A stretch of 64,000 nucleotides of DNA, taken from assembly GCF_000826545.1 (NCBI RefSeq), contig NZ_CDME01000011.1, positions 1,142,001-1,206,000 on the forward strand, given 5' to 3'. Under the pieces are notes generated by a model, which was given only the letters and a program-made list of their open reading frames with translations, did no database searches and was not told the origin of the DNA. This stretch comes from Kibdelosporangium sp. MJ126-NF4. GTDB taxonomy: Bacteria > Actinomycetota > Actinomycetes > Mycobacteriales > Pseudonocardiaceae. Below, piece by piece: positions 54,224 to 62,038 of the stretch (positions are counted from its first letter, which is position 1; every line of letters begins with the position of its first letter). The translations under genes and the position numbers were made by a program.

Positions 54224-55563
54224 GCTGCGATCTCCTCGGCTCGTGCGGCGTCCGTGTCGTCCCGCGCCCACGGCAGAACGGCCGTCGCGGCGAGCACTGT
54301 TCTCCTGCTGGGCACCAGTTCGGTGGCGGTGAAGGGGTCATGGCCGGTGTGCGGGTTGCGGGCGTGCCTCGGCCAGTTGTGCCCGGCGACCTCGATCGTC
54401 AGCTCGGTACCAGCCGCGACAACCGCGCCAGCTGGCGGACAGTCCACTGTGAACTGTTCCGTGCCGTCCCGGATTCGCCGGACCCCGTGGCACAGATAGG
54501 TGTCGCCGAGCCAGACGTGGGCGAACCAGTCCGCGTCGGCACAGTCCACTGTGGTGGACAGGTCGACGCTGAACGGGCCGCGGATCTCGCCTGCCGGGAG
54601 CGTGGTGCGCAGGACCGCGTGACTGTCGTCGCGGTGTTCCGGGTATGGCCGGGCCGGGTCCGCGACGAATCCGGCTTTCGCCACGGTCATAGCGAACTCC
54701 GCCCTCGGCACGGCCATGGGACGCCATTGGCCGTCACCGGTGACCGCAATCAACTCTCTGCGTCCGTCCAGCCGGTCGAGCGCGCGCACCCAGTCCAGGT
54801 ACACCCGCCCGATCTTGTGGCCCAACGCCTGTCGGGTGTCAAGCTCGTGGCCCCACGGCCCGAGCAGTAGCCGAGTGGGACCGCCCCAGGTGCGCGCGAG
54901 GTCCACGGCGTCGGCGGCGAACGGGTCGGCGAGGCCGCCGATGGCCAGCAGCGGAAGCCGGGTCCTCGCGATCTCGTCCCACAGCTGCGCAGGGCGTCGT
55001 GGTGCCGTCCACAACTCCTGCCAGCCCGTTGATTCCGGGTGGATGTCCTTGACCGGGACGCGTCCCACCAGGTCTCGTGTGTCGCGGGGTGCGCGGGGGA
55101 GTCGTGTGTCGCCGTGTTCGGCCCACCAGCCGACCCGGCACGCCAGCCGGGCCGCGCCGCCGGGTTCCCGGATGGTCGCACCCAGTCCCAGCGCCGGGAC
55201 GGCCGCGATCACGCCCCGGACCCGGTCGGGCCGGGCGAGCGCGGCCGTGATCGCGCAGTAGGCGGCGTAGGAGCCGCCGACCGGGATGACCTGGCCGTCG
55301 CAAAAGGACTGACCGACTATCCAGTCGATCACGGCCGCGCCGTCGGCTCGTTCGTGCCGGTAGGGCTCGAAGTCGCCAGTGGAGTCGAAACGACCGCGGA
55401 CATCACCGATCACGCATGGGAAACCCCGCCTGGCCCATCCCTCGGCCTCGGCGAGGTGGTTCTGCCTGCCATACGGTGTTCGGAGCAGCACGACCGGGCC
55501 AGGCGCCTCGGCTTCGACCACGGTCACTGCGAGGTCCGCGCCCGGCACCGTCAAGGCGCGCAC
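54220..55563 (-). CDS. CocE/NonD-family alpha/beta hydrolase
   Basis: 447 residues. Domains in order: alpha/beta hydrolase with the nucleophile in GGSYAAY, acid Asp in GLADPFA and His in GPWGHEL; then a C-terminal galactose-binding-like beta domain (from about residue 310) as in X-Pro dipeptidyl peptidases and cocaine esterase. Inside a RiPP operon it could trim the leader or open the modified peptide (inference). Starts: GTG 55563 overlaps the upstream stop by 13 bp; TTG 55554 would make a 4-nt overlap. Its stop overlaps the YcaO start. No signal peptide. Confidence 0.85.
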   Translation of the reverse strand: MRALTVPGADLAVTVVEAEAPGPVVLLRTPYGRQNHLAEAEGWARRGFPCVIGDVRGRFDSTGDFEPYRHERADGAAVIDWIVGQSFCDGQVIPVGGSYAAYCAITAALARPDRVRGVIAAVPALGLGATIREPGGAARLACRVGWWAEHGDTRLPRAPRDTRDLVGRVPVKDIHPESTGWQELWTAPRRPAQLWDEIARTRLPLLAIGGLADPFAADAVDLARTWGGPTRLLLGPWGHELDTRQALGHKIGRVYLDWVRALDRLDGRRELIAVTGDGQWRPMAVPRAEFAMTVAKAGFVADPARPYPEHRDDSHAVLRTTLPAGEIRGPFSVDLSTTVDCADADWFAHVWLGDTYLCHGVRRIRDGTEQFTVDCPPAGAVVAAGTELTIEVAGHNWPRHARNPHTGHDPFTATELVPSRRTVLAATAVLPWARDDTDAARAEEIAA

Positions 55564-56351
55564 GGGGGAACCGGCAGGACCGGGTGGTCGCTGATCGCGG
55601 CCGTGTCCAGGTCGACGACACGCAACCGCCGTGACGCCGGGACGGCTTCGGGCACCAACGCGCTCGTGCGATGCGCCGTCCCTCGTGCCCACCGTTCCAG
55701 ATCCTGTGCTGCCATGGCGCACACGAGCGTGATCTCGGCGGCGGTCAGATGCTCGTCGCCCAGCACCGCTTCCTTGGCGGCACAACTGGTCCAGTACGTC
55801 GTGAGGTGCTCGTGGCCGGAGCCCGCCGCGGCCAGCCGCCGGGCACGGACGTCCGTGTGCGGCAGATCGTCCGCGATCGGCTCGAACAGGACATGCCGTC
55901 CTTCGCGGTACACCCGTTGCCAGCCGATGCCCAGGCCCAGCAAGGAATCAAGCTCGGTCCACCACGCGGGCGCCGGACCGTCCTGCACGGCGCACACGGC
56001 GTGCACACCGGTTGTGTCGACGGCGTCGGCGGTGACGGGCACCGGGATCGCGCCTGCTCGACGGAGTTGCGCGGTCAATGCCTGGGTGATCTCCGGTTGT
56101 GCGATCACGCCGATCCTGGCGCGGTCTTCCGGCCACGGACGTCGATGGCCGAGGTGTCCCGCTTCGCGGAACGCGGCGAGTTCGTCTGGCGGTTGCCCGT
56201 GTCCGGTCAACGCGGCGCGTACGGCGGTGGACGTGTCGTCGTCCAACGCGAGGTCGAACAGGTTGCCGTTCGCGTCGCGCAACGCCATTCCGTTGCGCGG
56301 ACTGGGAAACAGCGCGGCTCCCGGCCGTAACCTGTCGTCGCCGGAAGTCAT
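55551..56351 (-). CDS. RiPP leader-peptide-binding (E1-like/RRE) partner protein
   Basis: 266 residues. The N-terminal 75 residues (LRPGAALFPSPRNGMALRD and following) look like the winged-helix RRE that binds RiPP leaders, and the rest resembles a shortened ThiF/E1-like cyclodehydratase partner (VYREGRHVLFEPI). No CxxC zinc pairs are seen, so it is probably non-catalytic and delivers the precursor to YcaO. Start ATG 56351 with AGAGG upstream. It lies 76 bp downstream of the precursor stop, beyond a 12-bp hairpin, and overlaps the CocE gene by 13 bp. Confidence 0.75.
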   Translation of the reverse strand: MTSGDDRLRPGAALFPSPRNGMALRDANGNLFDLALDDDTSTAVRAALTGHGQPPDELAAFREAGHLGHRRPWPEDRARIGVIAQPEITQALTAQLRRAGAIPVPVTADAVDTTGVHAVCAVQDGPAPAWWTELDSLLGLGIGWQRVYREGRHVLFEPIADDLPHTDVRARRLAAAGSGHEHLTTYWTSCAAKEAVLGDEHLTAAEITLVCAMAAQDLERWARGTAHRTSALVPEAVPASRRLRVVDLDTAAISDHPVLPVPPCAP

Positions 56352-56386
56352 GGGCACCTCTTCGTGGTCTCGGTCGGGGGTGTGGC

Positions 56387-56421
56387 GCGGTGCCGCCCTC
56401 CCGGGTTGTGGGCGGCACCGC
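56387..56421 (-). terminator. Hairpin between precursor and biosynthetic genes (attenuator)
   Basis: Perfect 12-bp stem, GCGGTGCCGCCC with GGGCGGCACCGC, and an 11-nt loop, starting 6 nt after the precursor stop. Its place suits partial termination so that the precursor message outnumbers the enzymes. Confidence 0.65.
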
Positions 56422-56426
56422 TTCGA

Positions 56427-56534
56427 TCACTCGTCGTTGTCGTCGAACGGGTTCTCGACCAGCGCGTTGCTGTGGCTGGCGGAGTTGTGCGGCAGCGCCC
56501 GCTCGGCCTCGACGCTCACAAAGATGTCCTTCAT
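56427..56534 (-). CDS. Candidate RiPP precursor peptide, 35 residues
   Basis: Too short for ordinary gene finders. ATG 56534 is preceded by GGGAGGTGA at 6 nt, among the best ribosome sites in the window. The peptide begins MKDIFVSVEAERALPH, a short amphipathic leader-like stretch, continues with the His/Ser/Asn-rich HNSASHSN and ends in acidic DDNDE. There is no Cys or Thr, and the only cyclisable residues in the second half are three Ser, matching a YcaO/SagB oxazole pathway. Two His near the Ser could bind metal. It opens the operon with the RRE protein, hydrolase, YcaO and TIM barrel, and is divergent from exporter and SagB. Exact leader/core boundary is unknown. Confidence 0.7.
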   Translation of the reverse strand: MKDIFVSVEAERALPHNSASHSNALVENPFDDNDE

Positions 56535-56587
56535 GTGTTGTCACCTCCCTCGGCTCGTGGCTTGTTCCCCTCCAAGCCAGCCACAAA

Positions 56588-56602
56588 CGACAACCATTTT
56601 CA
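56588..56602. promoter_or_regulatory. Zur-like 15-mer upstream of the RiPP precursor
   Basis: On the minus strand TGAAAATGGTTGTCG, matching 12 of 15 positions of the remembered Streptomyces Zur consensus TGAAAATGATTTTCA. It is 54 bp before the precursor start. Together with the similar site before the importer it suggests shared zinc (or other metal) control. Confidence 0.45.
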
Positions 56603-56634
56603 ACACCCGAAGGGATGTGATGGTCATCATAGAT

Positions 56635-56653
56635 GAAAACGGTAATTGTTTTC
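56635..56653. promoter_or_regulatory. AT-rich palindrome at the exporter promoter
   Basis: GAAAAC-ggtaatt-GTTTTC, perfect 6-bp arms with a 7-nt spacer, ending 8 bp before the exporter GTG. It is strongly AT-rich against the surrounding GC. Likely operator for the exporter/SagB operon; the regulator is not in the window. Confidence 0.55.
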
Positions 56654-56661
56654 GATAAGGT

Positions 56662-57882
56662 GTGTCGGTGGCTTTGGCTGACGCGCGAGTGGATCTGCGG
56701 ACCGACCGGGACTTCCGGCACTACCTGGCCGCTCGTGTCGTGTCGTTGACCGGCAGCCTGGTCTCCCTCGTGGCCCTGCCTGTCCTGGTCTACCAACTGA
56801 CCGGCTCCTCGGGCTGGACGGCCGCGGTCGCCGCGACGGAAGCGGCGCCCTACCTGCTGTTCGGCCTGCTGGCGGGCGCGGTGGCCGACCGGGTACGGCG
56901 CCGGGAACTCATGGTGCGCCTGGAGGTCGTCACCGGCCTCGCGCTGGCGAGCATCCCGATCGCCTGGTACAGCGGTGTTCTCACCGCGACCCAGGTGATC
57001 GTCGTCGGCTTCGTGGTCCAGACGTGTTTCGTCTTCTTCGACGCCGCCAATTTCGGCGCGCTGCCCACCCTCGTCGGCAAGCAACGGCTGACATCAGCCT
57101 TCTCCACGCTGTACGCGGCCACCACGTCGATCGAGCTGTTCGTCCCCGCATTGGCCGGTCTGCTTGTGGCATCGCTGGCCCCGGCGTCCCTGATCAGCGT
57201 CAACGTGATCACCGCGGTCGCCGCGGCGGTGCTGATCGCCGGGATCCGCGCGCCGCTGTCGGTGCCCGTCCGGACGAAGGCGGACATCGCCACAGGATTG
57301 CGTTTCCTGTGGCAGAACAAGATCGTGCGGACGCTGACGCTGGTGGGGACGACGCACGCGGTGGCAGGTGGTGCCTGGGTGGCGATGCTCGTGCCGTGGG
57401 CCGACAAGGTGCTGGGGATCGCGCCGTCAGGTGATCTCCGGCTCGCGGCCCTGTTCAGCTGCTGGGGCGTCGGCGGTCTGGCTGCGTCGCGGCTCGTGCC
57501 CGCGTTGAGCAGACGACTCGGAGCCGCGCGGGTGACGCTGGCCGCGCTGCCAGCGTCGTTGGCGTGTGGCGTGCTTGTCCTGCTCAGCGGCTACTGGCTG
57601 GTCGCGCTGCCCGCGGCGATGCTGTGGGGCGCGGCCCATTCGACGGTCGTGCTCAACGCGATCACCTTCCGGCAGCAGGAAATCCCGGACGAGCTGCAGT
57701 CCAGAGTCAACACAACGTGCCGGATGCTGTCGTGGGGTGTCGGCCAGCCGGTGGGGGCGGCGGTGGCCGGTACGGCGTCCGTCGCCTGGGGTCCGCGAGG
57801 TGGTCTCGCTGTGGGGCTTTGCGTGCTGGCGGTGGGTGTGGCCGCCGCGTGGATCACGCCAGTGCTGCGGCGCGCCGCATGA
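56662..57882 (+). CDS. EntS-like MFS exporter
   Basis: 406 residues, 12 TM helices. Motif A loop FGLLAGAVADRVRRREL (about residues 66-82) and the Pro/Gly-rich helices fit the MFS_3 group with enterobactin exporter EntS and macrolide exporters. It is divergent from the RiPP precursor and overlaps SagB by 4 nt, so export of the modified peptide is the likely job (inference). Starts: GTG 56662, or GTG 56668 with AAGG 7 nt upstream. The palindrome lies directly before it. Confidence 0.85.
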   Translation: MSVALADARVDLRTDRDFRHYLAARVVSLTGSLVSLVALPVLVYQLTGSSGWTAAVAATEAAPYLLFGLLAGAVADRVRRRELMVRLEVVTGLALASIPIAWYSGVLTATQVIVVGFVVQTCFVFFDAANFGALPTLVGKQRLTSAFSTLYAATTSIELFVPALAGLLVASLAPASLISVNVITAVAAAVLIAGIRAPLSVPVRTKADIATGLRFLWQNKIVRTLTLVGTTHAVAGGAWVAMLVPWADKVLGIAPSGDLRLAALFSCWGVGGLAASRLVPALSRRLGAARVTLAALPASLACGVLVLLSGYWLVALPAAMLWGAAHSTVVLNAITFRQQEIPDELQSRVNTTCRMLSWGVGQPVGAAVAGTASVAWGPRGGLAVGLCVLAVGVAAAWITPVLRRAA

Positions 57883-58592
57883 CCGAGCCACTGGCCCGTG
57901 TGCACTCGTTCCTGAACGGTCCATCGACGCGCACAGTGGACACTTCGGGACTCACTCCCGAAAGCGGCACGCTCACCCTGCCTGACAAGAAGCCGCTGGA
58001 CGGGAGCCTGGCCGAAGCGTTGGCGCGGCGACGGTCGTCATACCGGTACAGCTCGATGTCCACACAGGACATGGCCACGCTGCTGGGCTGGGCCGTCGGG
58101 CCACAGCGTGCGGTGCGGGACCACCGGTTCAACATGGCGCCGTCCGCGGGCGGACTGCCGTCGCTGGACATTTACGCCATCGTGCGCGATGTCTCCGGCG
58201 CACCGGCAGGTGTGCACCGGTATGATCGCGGGGAAGGAACGCTTTCCCTCATGTGGCGCGGTGATCCTACCTCTGCCTTGCGCTCGGCCTTGGTGCAGCC
58301 GGAGTTCGCCGACAGGGCCGCGCTTGTCCTCGCCGTGGTGGCCCGACTGGACGTCACCCTGGCCAAGTACCCGATCCGGCACTACCGGACACTGCACGTG
58401 GACGCCGGGATCGTGGCACAGAACCTGTATCTCGTGGCCGCTTCGGCGGGACTCGGGTGCTGTGCCGTGGCAGGTTTCGACGATGCCATGGTCACCGAGC
58501 TGCTCGGACTAGACGAGACCGCGTTTCCGGTCCTGCTGTTCACCGCCGGGACATTCACCGGATCGTTGACCGGAAGCGGCAGCCCACCCTGA
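57879..58592 (+). CDS. SagB-type FMN azoline dehydrogenase
   Basis: 237 residues of the nitroreductase fold. Recognised by LARRRSSYRYSS near residues 47-58 (FMN phosphate-binding Arg), PSAGGLPSLDIYAIV, and YRTLHVDAGIVAQNLYLVAASAG. It would oxidise azolines made by YcaO to azoles, releasing two electrons to FMN; the Lys-Tyr pair in AKYPIRHYRT may be catalytic as in other thiazole/oxazole oxidases. ATG 57879 overlaps the exporter stop (ATGA). It confirms that the RiPP cluster spans both strands. Confidence 0.88.
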   Translation: MTEPLARVHSFLNGPSTRTVDTSGLTPESGTLTLPDKKPLDGSLAEALARRRSSYRYSSMSTQDMATLLGWAVGPQRAVRDHRFNMAPSAGGLPSLDIYAIVRDVSGAPAGVHRYDRGEGTLSLMWRGDPTSALRSALVQPEFADRAALVLAVVARLDVTLAKYPIRHYRTLHVDAGIVAQNLYLVAASAGLGCCAVAGFDDAMVTELLGLDETAFPVLLFTAGTFTGSLTGSGSPP

Positions 58593-58637
58593 CCGCGAGT
58601 ATCCTCCGCGGATGACGTCACGTGCACGGCCGCCCAG

Positions 58638-59360
58638 GTGAGCGCCCGCTTCCAGGAGTTGGACTGGCGACCGACACCACTGGGTGAGCTCGTCCTCCGC
58701 CGCCGTCGCGACCCCTTGGACGGCAAGGACATCTACGAGATCAAGCTCGGCGGCGAGTTCCTGATGTCGAGCCTGTTCACGGTGGCCGAGGAGGAGTTGT
58801 CCAGACTCGCGCTGGCCGAACTGCCCGGCACGGGTCTCGACGTGGTCGTCGGTGGGCTGGGACTCGGCTACACCGCGCTCACCGTGCTGGAGAACCCGGG
58901 CGTGCGGTCGCTGGTCGTGATCGATGCGCTGAGCGAGGTCATCGAGTGGCACGAGCGCGGCCTGATCCCGGCGGGCGCGACGCTGACCGCCGATTCCCGC
59001 TGCGAGCTGGTGAACGGCGACTTCTTCGCGCTCATGCGCTCCTCGGAGGGACTGATCCCACAGGAGCCCGGACGGCGGTTCCACGCGATCGTGGTCGACA
59101 TCGACCACTCGCCGCGGCACCTGCTGCACCCCGGCAACGCCGACTTCTACGAGCTCGCCGGGCTGTACCGCATCGCAGCGCTCCTGCATCCGGGCGGGGT
59201 GTTCGCGCTCTGGTCGAACGATCCGCCGGACGAGGAGTTCACCGCCGTGCTGACACAGGCTTTCGTGGACGTGCGGGCCGAGGTCGTGAGCTTCATGAAC
59301 CCGTTGCAGGACCGCGAAGCCACGAACACGGTGTACCTGGCGAAGGCGCCGTCCGCTTGA
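58638..59360 (+). CDS. Spermidine synthase-like (aminopropyl/methyl) transferase
   Basis: 240 residues. Rossmann fold with VVGGLGLGYTALTVLE (SAM or decarboxy-SAM-binding loop, residues about 69-84), VVIDAL for the ribose-binding acid, and VVDIDHSP at the spermidine-synthase-like active-site strand. It might transfer an aminopropyl, aminocarboxypropyl or methyl group to the peptide or to an amine linked to it. Starts with GTG 58638, 45 bp after SagB, without a strong ribosome site. Its TGA (59358-59360) overlaps a possible TTG start of the next gene, but that was not chosen. Confidence 0.75.
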   Translation: MSARFQELDWRPTPLGELVLRRRRDPLDGKDIYEIKLGGEFLMSSLFTVAEEELSRLALAELPGTGLDVVVGGLGLGYTALTVLENPGVRSLVVIDALSEVIEWHERGLIPAGATLTADSRCELVNGDFFALMRSSEGLIPQEPGRRFHAIVVDIDHSPRHLLHPGNADFYELAGLYRIAALLHPGGVFALWSNDPPDEEFTAVLTQAFVDVRAEVVSFMNPLQDREATNTVYLAKAPSA

Positions 59361-59416
59361 CGACGACGTCGGCGGTGTCCCGGTCCGGTGTGATCGACAC
59401 CAGGTACGGTCGTGGC

Positions 59417-60598
59417 ATGGTTGCGTTGTCGATAGTGAACGCTCTGGTGTTCGACGGGGAGTCCGAGGAGCTGCGACCCGGCTCCGTGCACGTCGCCGAC
59501 GGCCGGATCGTGGAAGAAGCCGCGTCCGACCAGGTGATTGACGCTCACGGGGGCGTGGTGCTGCCTGGCCTGATCGACGCCCACTTCCACGCGTACGGGA
59601 TCAGCCTCAACGGCCAGCAGATCGAGTCGACGCCGTTGAGCTACGTGGCGCTGGCCGGGTCGAAGCGGCTGTCCGGCGCGCTCGCACGCGGGTTCACGAC
59701 CGTTCGCGATGTGGCGGGCGGCGATCCGGGGCTGGCGTCGGCGATCTCCCAGGGACTGATCGCGTCGCCGCGCTACCTCTACACGGGCGCCGCGCTGAGT
59801 CAGACAGGCGGACACGGCGATCCACGCGGTGCCGACACTGACCTGTGCGGCTACCACCACCACACGACCGAGGTCGTCGACGGCGTCGACGCGGTGCGGC
59901 GCGCGGTGCGGGACCGTTTCCGGCGCGGCGCGCACGCCATCAAGATCATGACGTCCGGTGGGGTCATGTCGCTCACCGACCCGATCCGGATACCGCAGTA
60001 CTCGCCGGAGGAGGTCACGGCCATCACCGACGAGGCCACCCGGCGCGGCAGCTACGTGGCGGCGCACGCGTACTCGCCGGAGGCGATCCGGCACTCGGTC
60101 GTGAACGGGGTGCGCTCCATCGAGCACGGCAACCTGCTCGACCAGGCGACCGCCGAGCTGATGGCCGACCACGACGCCTACCTGGTCCCGACGCTGGCGG
60201 CGTACGACGCCATCGACCGGCGGGGCGTCGAGTTCGGCCTCGCGGAGGTGTCCAAGGCGAAGAACAAGGAGGTACTGGACTTCGGCCGGGTCGCGATCGA
60301 ACTGGCCAGGGCGGCCGGGGTGCCGGTCGGGTTCGGCACGGACCTGATGGGCGGCCTGGAGGACGAGCAGCTGCACGGCCTGCGGCTGCAGACGGAGGTC
60401 GACGGCGTGCTGAACACGTTGCGGTCGGCCACGTCGGTCAACGCGGACCTGATCAACCGCCCGGACCTGGGCCGGGTGCGCCCCGGCTGTGTCGCGGACC
60501 TGCTGGTGCTGCGGGGAAACCCGTTCGACGACCCGCAGATCCTGTGGAACGCGCAGGATGAGCGGATCGTCGTGCAGGCCGGTGTGCCCGTGCGGTGA
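59417..60598 (+). CDS. Amidohydrolase-family enzyme (imidazolonepropionase/prolidase-like)
   Basis: 393 residues. Motifs in order: NALVFDG, DAHFHAYG (HxH), IKIMTSGG (bridging Lys), VAAHAYSP (His), SIEHGN (His) and GFGTDLMGG (Asp): a binuclear metal site with all ligands. Family members hydrolyse cyclic amides or dipeptides. As the last gene of the exporter/SagB run it may process the RiPP or recycle it after import. An amidohydrolase also forms the macroamidine in bottromycin, but no second similarity to that pathway is seen. ATG 59417 is where the conserved domain starts. Ends 6 bp from the convergent carotenoid oxygenase. Confidence 0.88.
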   Translation: MVALSIVNALVFDGESEELRPGSVHVADGRIVEEAASDQVIDAHGGVVLPGLIDAHFHAYGISLNGQQIESTPLSYVALAGSKRLSGALARGFTTVRDVAGGDPGLASAISQGLIASPRYLYTGAALSQTGGHGDPRGADTDLCGYHHHTTEVVDGVDAVRRAVRDRFRRGAHAIKIMTSGGVMSLTDPIRIPQYSPEEVTAITDEATRRGSYVAAHAYSPEAIRHSVVNGVRSIEHGNLLDQATAELMADHDAYLVPTLAAYDAIDRRGVEFGLAEVSKAKNKEVLDFGRVAIELARAAGVPVGFGTDLMGGLEDEQLHGLRLQTEVDGVLNTLRSATSVNADLINRPDLGRVRPGCVADLLVLRGNPFDDPQILWNAQDERIVVQAGVPVR

Positions 60599-60604
60599 AA
60601 GCGG

Positions 60605-61927
60605 CTACCGGTCCGGGATCCAGCTGCCGTGGAAGCCGAGCGGTACCCGGCCGGGCAGGTGGATCCGGGCCACGGGCGTGGCGGAGATGTCCTGTGCGGA
60701 GAGGATGACCAGATCCGCCGCGTCGCGTTCCGGGTTGTGCGCGTACGCCATGAGGTAGCCGTCGTCCTCAGCGGTCCCCGAGGACGACGGCACGAACACC
60801 GCTTCCCCCACCGCGGCGTCACGGGGGAACCGGTGGACTTCCCTGGTGCCTCTGGCGAAGTCGTGTTTGATCAGTGTGTTGGCGAACGTTTCGTGCAGGG
60901 CGTTCGCCGCCGCGTAGCCGTAGCGGTGCGCGCGGGACAGGTTCGTCTCGTTGATCCGGGGGAAGTCCTGTGGCTGGTCGTCGATCCGCTCCTCCCGCAC
61001 CTTTCCCTCGGCCAGGTCGATGGTCCAGCGGTCAAGGGCAGGCCGGTTGCCGCCGATGTCCCTCGGGTCGAAACCGGGTCCGTAGCGGATCACGTCGACC
61101 ACCACCGAGTCGCCGTCGTCGTAGGCGTTGAGGGTGTGGCCGACGAAACACGGCTCGACCTCCAGCCAGCGCACCGGCCCACCGGCCCGCGGCAGCAGAC
61201 CGACCCTGGCCTGGTGTCCCGGATTCCAGACGTACGGCGGGATCCGGCCTGACTGCACCGCCGCAAGGCTGAACGTCAGCGGCAGGTCGTAGACGATGAC
61301 ATAGCGCTCGGTGAGCGCGAAGTCGTGCATGTACGGGCCATCGGGAACGGGGATGTCGGTGGCACTGACCGTCGTTCCCGCGGCGTCGACGACGATGTGC
61401 TTGACGTAGTCGCGGCCCGTGTGGAACGCGACCGCATGCAGGTCTCCCGTGCGTGGATCGCGTTTGGCGTGGGCGTTCGCCGAGAACCCGTCGCTGGTCA
61501 GTCCCAGATCGCACGGTCCGACTGTGCCGAGTTCGTCGTCCAGCTCATAGGGCCGCAGCATGTCCTCGACCAGGGCGAAGGTCCGTCCGGCGTGTCCGAT
61601 GACGTGCACGTTGGGGGCGAAGTCGAGCAGGTTCGGGATCGGCGGGCGGGCGGGCTCGCCGAGGTGGTCGCTGACGGTCGACGACCGGACCCAGCGGTTG
61701 CGGTACCACTCGGCTCTGCCGTCGCGGATGCGGACGCCGTGCACCATTCCCGCGCCGAAGGTCCAGATGTGCGTCGCCGGGTCCTCGACGCCGAGCGGGT
61801 TGGGGCCGTTGCGCAGATAACGGCCGGACAGGTCAGCCGGGATCCGGCCGGTGACCGGCAGGTCGAACGCGGTGAGTTCCTCGGTGACCGGCGCGAACGG
61901 GCCGGAGAGGTACTGGGTGGTGGCCAT
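60605..61927 (-). CDS. Carotenoid oxygenase (CCD/RPE65 family)
   Basis: 440 residues, seven-bladed propeller. Iron-ligating His candidates: SANAHAKRD region (first), YMHDFALTE (second), CFVGHTLNAYD (third) and the last in PLGFHGSWIPDR at the C-terminus. N-terminal RYLRNGPNPL and the HIWTFGAGMVHG block are typical. It cleaves carotenoids or stilbene-like alkenes with O2. Start ATG 61927. It is convergent with the amidohydrolase and divergent from the thioesterase; there are no carotenoid genes in the window. Confidence 0.9.
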   Translation of the reverse strand: MATTQYLSGPFAPVTEELTAFDLPVTGRIPADLSGRYLRNGPNPLGVEDPATHIWTFGAGMVHGVRIRDGRAEWYRNRWVRSSTVSDHLGEPARPPIPNLLDFAPNVHVIGHAGRTFALVEDMLRPYELDDELGTVGPCDLGLTSDGFSANAHAKRDPRTGDLHAVAFHTGRDYVKHIVVDAAGTTVSATDIPVPDGPYMHDFALTERYVIVYDLPLTFSLAAVQSGRIPPYVWNPGHQARVGLLPRAGGPVRWLEVEPCFVGHTLNAYDDGDSVVVDVIRYGPGFDPRDIGGNRPALDRWTIDLAEGKVREERIDDQPQDFPRINETNLSRAHRYGYAAANALHETFANTLIKHDFARGTREVHRFPRDAAVGEAVFVPSSSGTAEDDGYLMAYAHNPERDAADLVILSAQDISATPVARIHLPGRVPLGFHGSWIPDR

Positions 61928-62038
61928 GCGCCCAGCCTTGTGGCTGGCCCCAGCCAACGACAGAGTCCCAGCACCACCGCGACAGTGGAGTGATGTCCAC
62001 CATCCCGGGCGGACCCGATGTCCACCTAGGATTCGGGA

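Noticed and set aside
52108..60598. Assignment of the RiPP cluster to bottromycin-type or thiopeptide-type pathways
   Set aside because: There is only one YcaO, no radical SAM methylases, no lantibiotic-type dehydratase and no Cys in the precursor; the amidohydrolase alone is not enough.
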